A stretch of 64,000 bases of DNA from Bacteroidia bacterium (GTDB taxonomy: Bacteria; Bacteroidota; Bacteroidia; J057; JADKCL01): assembly GCA_020635905.1 (NCBI GenBank), contig JACJYV010000002.1, positions 1,054,001 through 1,118,000 on the forward strand. Direction: 5' to 3'. Position 1 is the first letter of the stretch, and each line of letters begins with the position of its first letter. The notes below the pieces were generated by a model. It made no database searches and was not told the origin of the DNA. It worked only from the letters and a program-made list of their open reading frames with translations. Below, piece by piece: positions 58,198 to 64,000 of the stretch. The translations under genes were made by a program, and so were the position numbers.

Positions 58198-61100
58198 ATG
58201 AAACGATTTTTGCCATTATTGGTGATTGCGCTGTTGCTGCTGACGGGCTGTCCCCCAAAACCTCAAAAAGGTTTGCTCTCTCCTCCCATTGTTGATCCTG
58301 AATTATATGGATGCGCCACTGCGGTTACAGTCAGCGGGTTTGTGCCCGGGGCGGTGATAGATATCTATGCCAATGGAAACATACATTTGGGGGGAGGCCC
58401 CTCAGATGCTCCCTACGGACAAAGCTTTAAGGTCTCCCCCGCTTTGGTGGTCGGACAGGTAATAACCGCCACCCAGACTTTTGGGGGGATAGTAAGTGAT
58501 TTTTCGGCACCCGTGACAGTGAAAAGTTACCGGGAGGATCACCCGGAGGGCTATGGAAAACCTAAGCTTAACAAGCCCATCTATAATTGCGGAGGTGCAA
58601 TTTCAGTGTCCAATCTTGCCAAGGGAGGATTGGTCAAGGTATTCGCAGATGGGGTTCAGGTTGGCTCCGTTGATGGATGTGGTGTTGGGCAATGGGTTTC
58701 GGTAAGTCCGGACTTTGCCACGAACCAAAAGATATCGGCTACGGTTACCCTCTGCAATAAGGAAAGCCCCTCTTCTGACACCGTGGTTGTCATAAAAGAA
58801 CCAAATTCCCTCCCAACTCTTCAAATCAAAGAAATCTACGAAAACGGGACGACCTGCTCGATATCCAATATCATTAACGGGGCGGAAGTCACGGTTTTTA
58901 ATGGGCAGACACAAATCTCACAGGATAAATACCCGGGTGGGGCCCAGATCGTAAGACTAAATCCAGCGGTTCACGCGGGGGATGAAATTACCGCAATTCA
59001 AAAACTTTGCAATACAGTCAGCGATACTTCCCCACCCTCGGTTGTGCTGCCATGTAGTGCTCTTCCCGCACCCGTATTGGGGCAAATTTGTCCCGGGGAC
59101 AAGTCTGTCAAGATCAGTGGAACAGTGCCAGAGGCCCATATTCAGGTGTACAGAGACGGAGTTCTGGCGGCAGATGGAGGAGGAAATGAAGTTGTGTTGT
59201 TTTATCCGGCAGCTCTGGGAGAGAATTTCTCCGCAACCCAAAGCCTGGGGACCTGTGTAAGCAAGCCTTCTGTCGCACTGGCGGTGGGATGTGGTAAAAC
59301 GGAAATGTTGCCTCCTTTAATTCATAACGGAGGAAGAGCAGTGGCGGTGGCAGTTAACCCACTGGATGATCACCAGATTGTGGTAGCCTCAGAGACTGGG
59401 GGACTTTTTCGCAGCCTCGACCGGGGAAAATACTGGACCCAGGTGACAGGAAATGCTACTTTTCGTTTTACAGATGTTACCTACCTACCCTTTGCCCCTG
59501 GCGTAATTCTGGCAACTGCAAGTAAAGATAGTCGCAAAATAAGCGGTGGAGGAATCTGGCGCAGTACAGACGATGGTGACACCTGGAAGAGGATTCAGGT
59601 AAGCACTCCAAGTCCCAATTGTAAAAAAACAATTTCGGGCTATGCTTTGTCTGTTGATCGCAAGAGCAAGCGTGTATGGGCCGGAACCAGTTGCGGATTG
59701 GCATCGAGTGAGGATAATGGTGCGACCTGGAAATACCTCGATGCCAGCCAATCAAATGGATACAATAATGAAAAAATCTATGCAGTGCAAAGTCCTCATC
59801 CTGATACCCTTGTAGTGGTTACACCCTCAGGGGTAATGGTATCCGGGGATGGAGGACAAAATTTTACCCTCTCTCTCAATGGAATACCTGAGGATAGAAA
59901 ATCAGGTTTGCACAATCAGTTAGCTATTTCTCCAAGGGATTTCAACCATATTTACTGGGCGTTCAACTATAAGCATGGTGGCGAAGAAGATGGCTACCAC
60001 ACCCTGTATCAATCAGTGGATTTTGGCGAAAACTGGAAAGAAGTTTATAGCATTAAGGATAGGCCCAATCGTCCGCCCTTTGTCAGGATCAGCTATGATA
60101 TAAAAGGTGATGCCCAAAAATATGAAGTTTATTGGGGGGATGGGGCGACTGTTTTCAGAAGAGGGAGGGTCAGTAAGGGGGCAAATGGAAAATTTAGCTT
60201 AGAGGAAATTATGGTTTCTGACCACGGGGACGTTCAGGATGTAGGATTTGCCCAGGACAGCACGGCTCCCCTTTTACTTTTGTCTGATGGTGGTTTGCAT
60301 AAAACCACTGACGGTGGAGCCCTTTGGGAAATGACAGGCAGCGGAACTTTTGGTTATAATGCCTTACAAATAACAGAGGTGACAGGCCAATTCCATGAAA
60401 ATGACTCCGAGGCAGATTTATATTTTGGAACTCAGGACAATTTTATCTGGGCTTCCAGCGACTATGGGAAAACCTGGCCCGAACATAAAGGAGGGGAAGG
60501 GTTTTATCTCAACGTCATGAGGGATTTCTACCCTTCAGATGTGACCAGGGTAACTGCCCGCTCCTGTGGAAATTGCAAAAATGTAATTTCAAAGCCCATT
60601 TTCTCTGATTATAAAAAATTTAATAATCCTCAGGACAGTGTTGGATACCCAAAATTACTCAAGCCTGGTTACTACATCCAGAATTCGATACCAAAAGGAA
60701 CCCAGAAAAATTCCTTTCAGCTGACTTCTGATAATGGGGATAACTGGAAAATTAACCATGAATATTTGGAAAAACCCAGAGACCTGCCCAAGGTTGTGGG
60801 TGCATTGGATAATCCTGTTTTATATACTGCAGCAACCTTTCCGGGTACAACTCCAGAAAATCAGGAATTGATCCAGATTAAGAAAATCACCCAGGTTTTG
60901 GGCCCGGGCACTCCCATAGTTTCAGATATTACAGGATTCGGCAGCCTGGGCGCATTTAAAACAGAATTTGCAGTTTATAAGCCCTTTGGGGTTGATCCTG
61001 GAAATCCTGATTATGTGATTGTTCCGGATATGGTGGATAAGCTTGTCAAAATCTCTGAGGACGGAGGTACCACCTGGACCCCGGATTCTATTATCTCCTT

Positions 61101-62091
61101 CCTTGTTACGGGAAATGGAGAGTATAAATTTAACTGGGACCAATTCAGCCAGGTATCTGCCCTGGCAGTAAATCCGGATTGCCCCAACCAGATTCTGGTA
61201 GGAACTCAGGAAGTGGGCATATTTGTAACCTACAACCGCGGCAAGACCTGGGGCAGGGTTTTTGGAACAGAGGTAATCCCCTTTGTTTCCTCCTTTTTCT
61301 TTGCCCACGATGGGGAAGTAATTGTTTCGTCCTACGGCAGAAGTCTCTGGAAACTTCACCTGCCCTGCCATGGTAAGCCCGAATTCCCCTCCAGCCAGAA
61401 AATAATTGCTGGTCCCTCCCTCTACGACCGCGGCACCAAAATTCCGCTCAATTCTATTCACGATCCTGCTTCTACGCCCAAATTTGGCTGGTTTCTGCTG
61501 AAAGGAGGAGAAATCCTGGATTATTCCCTTCAGTCTGAAACGGGCCTGGTGCAGGAAGTGGTCATTTCAGGGGGCGAATTTCAGGGCGTAACCTGGGATG
61601 GCAAGCCTCTGGAAACACCCTTCAGGATTGCACAGGGCAAGGATAAAGGGCAGTTTGCAGGAGATCAGGGATTGCTGGCAGAATTAAAAGGTGAAGTGCG
61701 GGTGAAGGGGTTGCTATTGGAGGATAAAGTTTTGCGTGCTCCCCTCCTGGCGACTCAGGACGTTACTCCCGGACAATTGCCGCAGCAGGCTCCCAAACGT
61801 CCCTACATTTCAATCCAAAGTCAGGAAAGGGAAGGGACCCTGGTTGGACTTTTTGAACCCATTCAGGTCAAAGGTTACCACTTTCAGCCTGGTGCACCGC
61901 TCGAAATATGGATTGACGAAGCGCCCATCAGGCTGCAAACCCAACCTGTGATTGATAATACAGGTAAATTTTCCCTGAGTATCCCGCAAAGGCTGGAAGC
62001 GGGAGGTCATACCCTGTTGGTAAGTCAGAAATCTGGAGATCAGGTAGTCCGGGATGCAGAATCATTCTTTATTCCCGATCACGAAGACTGA
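58198..62091 (+). CDS. Large surface lipoprotein: Ig-like repeats plus Asp-box (BNR/sortilin-like) propeller
   Basis: 1297 residues from the ATG at 58198, which directly precedes a lipoprotein signal (LLVIALLLLTGC, Cys18). Residues to about 375 hold four repeats of about 90 residues (VTVSGFVPGAVIDIYANG, ISVSNLAKGGLVKVFADG, CSISNIINGAEVTVFNG, VKISGTVPEAHIQVYRDG). These are followed by many Asp-box turns of the SxDxGxxW type (SLDRGKYW, STDDGDTWKR, SEDNGATWKY, SVDFGENWKE, TTDGGALWE, SSDYGKTW, TSDNGDNWK, SEDGGTTW). This suggests a sortilin/VPS10-like or exo-sialidase-like propeller. A beta-rich end of about 200 residues closes the protein. The role is unknown, perhaps adhesion or glycan binding. 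Confidence 0.85.
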   Translation: MKRFLPLLVIALLLLTGCPPKPQKGLLSPPIVDPELYGCATAVTVSGFVPGAVIDIYANGNIHLGGGPSDAPYGQSFKVSPALVVGQVITATQTFGGIVSDFSAPVTVKSYREDHPEGYGKPKLNKPIYNCGGAISVSNLAKGGLVKVFADGVQVGSVDGCGVGQWVSVSPDFATNQKISATVTLCNKESPSSDTVVVIKEPNSLPTLQIKEIYENGTTCSISNIINGAEVTVFNGQTQISQDKYPGGAQIVRLNPAVHAGDEITAIQKLCNTVSDTSPPSVVLPCSALPAPVLGQICPGDKSVKISGTVPEAHIQVYRDGVLAADGGGNEVVLFYPAALGENFSATQSLGTCVSKPSVALAVGCGKTEMLPPLIHNGGRAVAVAVNPLDDHQIVVASETGGLFRSLDRGKYWTQVTGNATFRFTDVTYLPFAPGVILATASKDSRKISGGGIWRSTDDGDTWKRIQVSTPSPNCKKTISGYALSVDRKSKRVWAGTSCGLASSEDNGATWKYLDASQSNGYNNEKIYAVQSPHPDTLVVVTPSGVMVSGDGGQNFTLSLNGIPEDRKSGLHNQLAISPRDFNHIYWAFNYKHGGEEDGYHTLYQSVDFGENWKEVYSIKDRPNRPPFVRISYDIKGDAQKYEVYWGDGATVFRRGRVSKGANGKFSLEEIMVSDHGDVQDVGFAQDSTAPLLLLSDGGLHKTTDGGALWEMTGSGTFGYNALQITEVTGQFHENDSEADLYFGTQDNFIWASSDYGKTWPEHKGGEGFYLNVMRDFYPSDVTRVTARSCGNCKNVISKPIFSDYKKFNNPQDSVGYPKLLKPGYYIQNSIPKGTQKNSFQLTSDNGDNWKINHEYLEKPRDLPKVVGALDNPVLYTAATFPGTTPENQELIQIKKITQVLGPGTPIVSDITGFGSLGAFKTEFAVYKPFGVDPGNPDYVIVPDMVDKLVKISEDGGTTWTPDSIISFLVTGNGEYKFNWDQFSQVSALAVNPDCPNQILVGTQEVGIFVTYNRGKTWGRVFGTEVIPFVSSFFFAHDGEVIVSSYGRSLWKLHLPCHGKPEFPSSQKIIAGPSLYDRGTKIPLNSIHDPASTPKFGWFLLKGGEILDYSLQSETGLVQEVVISGGEFQGVTWDGKPLETPFRIAQGKDKGQFAGDQGLLAELKGEVRVKGLLLEDKVLRAPLLATQDVTPGQLPQQAPKRPYISIQSQEREGTLVGLFEPIQVKGYHFQPGAPLEIWIDEAPIRLQTQPVIDNTGKFSLSIPQRLEAGGHTLLVSQKSGDQVVRDAESFFIPDHED

Positions 62092-62126
62092 GATGGATTG
62101 GAAAATGGGGCCTTCGGCAAAAAGCT

Positions 62127-62627
62127 TCAGGCCACCACCAGGTAGGCCCCTTTGATCTCCGTGCAACGGTAGAGAAAATCGCTCAGCGCCTGAAAGGTAA
62201 GGGCTGGATTGGTTCCTTCCTGAGAGGAAGCGCCGTCCAGCGCGGCCAGAATGTCGGCTTGGGGAATCTGCAAAAGTGCCTGCACCAGAGGTGGAAGCTG
62301 ATCTGGGGGAATGTAGCGGGTTTTGGGGGCCTTTTTGAACAGCTGATTTTGCTCGGCCATGGAAAGGCGGTTGAATTCCTCACTGTCCAGGTCGATGGCA
62401 TTGAGGTAATTGGGTGGCAAAAAGAGGGATTTGCCCAGCCAGCCCAGGGTTGCATTAAGAAATTCGGCCAGATATGGCAGGGCATCCCCGGGAGTAAACC
62501 AATCCATGGAATGTTTGACCAAACTTACCTCCTCTCCCCGTTGCAGTGACCGGTCGAGATCACGGAATGAGTCAGAACTGAGGCAGTGAAACGTAATTGT
62601 ACTATCCGGACCTTCCATCATTTTCAT
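62127..62627 (-). CDS. Protein of unknown function
   Basis: About 166 residues from the ATG at 62627; a start at 62699 would add 24 residues, and further ATGs at 62621 and 62618 are possible. It contains VSLVKHSMDWFTPGDALPYLAEFL and LDSEEFNRLSMAEQNQLF, followed by RYIPPDQLPPLVQALLQIPQADIL. It is probably cytosolic and helical; no signal peptide or membrane helix is seen. I do not recognise the family. It stands alone, convergent with the large lipoprotein gene. Confidence 0.55.
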   Translation of the reverse strand: MKMMEGPDSTITFHCLSSDSFRDLDRSLQRGEEVSLVKHSMDWFTPGDALPYLAEFLNATLGWLGKSLFLPPNYLNAIDLDSEEFNRLSMAEQNQLFKKAPKTRYIPPDQLPPLVQALLQIPQADILAALDGASSQEGTNPALTFQALSDFLYRCTEIKGAYLVVA

Positions 62628-62699
62628 CTGGTTTGGGGAAGAACTCCCTGATTCGGGGCAGGAAATTTCCGGGGAAACCGCGAACAGGGCCTGAAACAC

Positions 62700-63143
62700 A
62701 AATTACAAACTTTCCCGGGCGGCTTCCCACTCCACCCTGCAGGCCAAAGATGCAAATTTTCTCCTCTTTCCGACTCCTTGATTTGCACATCCAGCCCTCC
62801 TGCACAGACCTTTATGGTGGACAGAATTTGATTGGGGGCGAGGAAAGGGAGACCTGAAAAATCCTGTGGAAAGGCTTTGCCAAAATCCCTGCTCCAGGTC
62901 ACATTTTTGCAATTGAAATGTGGTTTAAATCAATGTTTTACAGGAGTTTGAGCCTTCTGAAGAGGTAGATAGCAAGGGGAATTGGAATTTTTCGGGAGAA
63001 TTACCTTTGAAATTGACAAAAAATCAAACATTACTGACTCCCAATACTTTGTAACCTCCTCATTATTACATAACTTAGAGTTTACTATCGGTTAACATTC
63101 CGTATTAGAATTTTCAAGTTTCAAAAGGAAATCATTTAAATCA
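62700..63143. other. Divergent spacer without a recognised gene
   Basis: A 444-bp region between the unknown minus-strand gene and the secreted plus-strand gene. It becomes AT-rich toward 63143 and holds the probable promoter of the latter (AATACTTTG near 63045 resembles a -7 element but is one base short). Open frames on the minus strand here have no family character. Confidence 0.5.
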
Positions 63144-64000
63144 ATGAATCAAAAGATCAAACTTTCATTGTTGCTCTTTGTGGCATTGTGTACAGGAGTA
63201 TTGCAAGCTCAGAACGTAGGTATTGGAACCGCAACTCCGCTTGCAAAACTCCATGTGGCAGGTAATGCCCGAATCAACAGCCTGGCCGGGGTAGGCACCC
63301 GTATGGTGGCATCTGATGTCAACGGAACCCTGGTCAATATCGCAGCGGGAACCACGGGTCAGGTCCTGACCCAAACCGTGGGCGGACCCGCCTGGCAAAA
63401 CGCAGGTGGTGGCTGGCTCACCACCGGAAATGCAGGCACCAACGTTGCCACCAATTTTATGGGCAGTACGGACAACAACTCCGTTGCTTTTCGCACCAAT
63501 AACATTGAGACCTTCCGCATGACCAACGGTCAGCGGGTGGGGATTGGTATCACCGCTCCTACGGTAAAGCTCGAGGTGAGCTCAGGAACCGGCGACGCCG
63601 TATTTGGGCACAGTTCGAGTGTGGGTGGCTACCTGGGCTACGAAACCAACTTCAGCATTGGCACACCCGCTCAGAACCTGAACGGCGCCGGGGTTTACGC
63701 CAGCAACCCTGCGGCAGGTTATACCTCCATTTTTGGGCAATCCACGGGTTCGGCCACCGTAGCCGCCATGATTTCTTATTCCAATGTCTGGATGGCCGCT
63801 TACAACTACGTGGATAATTCTTCAGGAACTTATAACCCTTCTGCCTGCTACAACCAGCTGAACGTTACCAGCACCACGCTGGGGGGATTTCAGGCCGCAC
63901 TGCGCGGTTACAGCGATAAAGGAACCACCTCCGGAAACATTGGTTATACCATTGGTACTTACGGAACTGCTGTTGCTCAGAATCAGGATGGAATGGGAGC
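63144..64000 (+). CDS. Secreted tail-fibre-like repeat protein, 5' part
   Basis: Open from the ATG at 63144 to the window edge without a stop, at least 285 residues. The signal peptide (SLLLFVALCTGVLQAQ) is followed by NVGIGTATPLAKLHVAGNARI and later RVGIGITAPTVKLEVSS. The (V/I)GIG(T/I)xxPxxKLxV unit is typical of Bacteroidota secreted proteins built like phage tail fibres, often with a C-terminal S74 chaperone domain or a type IX secretion signal. The glycine/asparagine/threonine-rich body fits a beta-helical stalk. The C-terminus is outside the window, so the anchor and any autoprotease are not visible. Confidence 0.85.
   Translation, partial: MNQKIKLSLLLFVALCTGVLQAQNVGIGTATPLAKLHVAGNARINSLAGVGTRMVASDVNGTLVNIAAGTTGQVLTQTVGGPAWQNAGGGWLTTGNAGTNVATNFMGSTDNNSVAFRTNNIETFRMTNGQRVGIGITAPTVKLEVSSGTGDAVFGHSSSVGGYLGYETNFSIGTPAQNLNGAGVYASNPAAGYTSIFGQSTGSATVAAMISYSNVWMAAYNYVDNSSGTYNPSACYNQLNVTSTTLGGFQAALRGYSDKGTTSGNIGYTIGTYGTAVAQNQDGMG

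Noticed and set aside
58186..58198. Upstream ATG (58186) as start of the Asp-box lipoprotein
   Set aside because: The ATG at 58198 directly precedes a standard lipoprotein signal; the extra four residues add nothing.
62602..62902. Overlapping minus-strand frames upstream of the unknown gene at 62127-62627, as an N-terminal extension by frameshift
   Set aside because: Cys/Arg/Pro-rich with no recognisable domain; insufficient to call a frameshifted or broken gene.

Overview
The window looks like chromosomal DNA of a free-living member of the Bacteroidota, possibly of the Saprospiria or Cytophagia type (class-level placement is a guess). The evidence is the gene repertoire: a CcmF/CcsA-type cytochrome c assembly protein, FG-GAP/ASPIC-UnbV lipoproteins, a propeller-type (Y_Y_Y) histidine kinase with a LytTR regulator, DUF5011, DUF4920 and DUF2490 proteins, many lipoproteins, very few Shine-Dalgarno sequences, and several TAnnTTTG-like -7 boxes a short distance before start codons. 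No rRNA, tRNA, CRISPR array, IS transposase or prophage block is visible. Coding density is high.

Layout. 1-6.1 kb: the end of a cytochrome c assembly gene, a 580-bp spacer with four copies of a 21-25 bp palindrome leading into an ORF6N-domain gene, a secreted protein, a DUF2520 dehydrogenase-like protein, riboflavin synthase, and a two-gene ATPase plus PD-(D/E)XK-like module. 6.1-15.6 kb: three large FG-GAP/ASPIC exported proteins and a vanadium-haloperoxidase-like lipoprotein. 15.6-30.3 kb: a surface-glycan region. It holds a probable five-gene minus-strand operon (B12-binding radical SAM, GT2, GNAT, WecE-like aminotransferase, haloperoxidase), two GT-C-like membrane proteins, divergent rfbF/rfbG for CDP-4-keto-6-deoxyglucose, a DUF433/DUF5615 toxin-antitoxin pair and a second B12-binding radical SAM protein. 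30.3-35.9 kb: a histidine kinase/LytTR pair and an ECF sigma factor translationally coupled to a membrane-anchored protein. 36-43.7 kb: metabolic and envelope genes (DUF72, DUF5011 lipoprotein, 3-hydroxyanthranilate dioxygenase, dicarboxylate symporter, M23 peptidase, M1 aminopeptidase, biotin carboxyl carrier protein). 43.8-54.2 kb: accessory DNA mixed with metabolism. This stretch has an ATPase plus Toprim-like pair, a DUF4920 lipoprotein, an ALDH7-type dehydrogenase, a DUF2490 protein followed by a GC-rich foldable element, a Septu-like ATPase/HNH pair, a DUF3820 protein, an 80-bp degenerate tandem repeat, a succinate-semialdehyde-type dehydrogenase, and a TIR-BRCT-BRCT fusion. 54.2-58 kb: a GlxA-type regulator divergent from an SRPBCC/VOC/VOC/VOC/DUF1801 series. 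58-64 kb: a very large Asp-box propeller lipoprotein and the start of a secreted tail-fibre-like protein.

The most notable theme is immunity-like genes dispersed among housekeeping genes. There are three separate two-gene ATPase/nuclease modules, each with a different candidate nuclease fold (PD-(D/E)XK, Toprim, HNH), plus a TIR protein whose C-terminal half is two BRCT domains. The TIR-BRCT-BRCT protein is the strongest candidate for an undescribed system: a TIR NADase-type effector joined to domains that in other proteins bind DNA ends or phosphoproteins. A helically spaced repeat cluster lies just beyond its stop codon. The second candidate for novelty is the ORF6N gene with its oriented palindromic repeats. 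Family assignments come from reading the sequence; no database search was possible.
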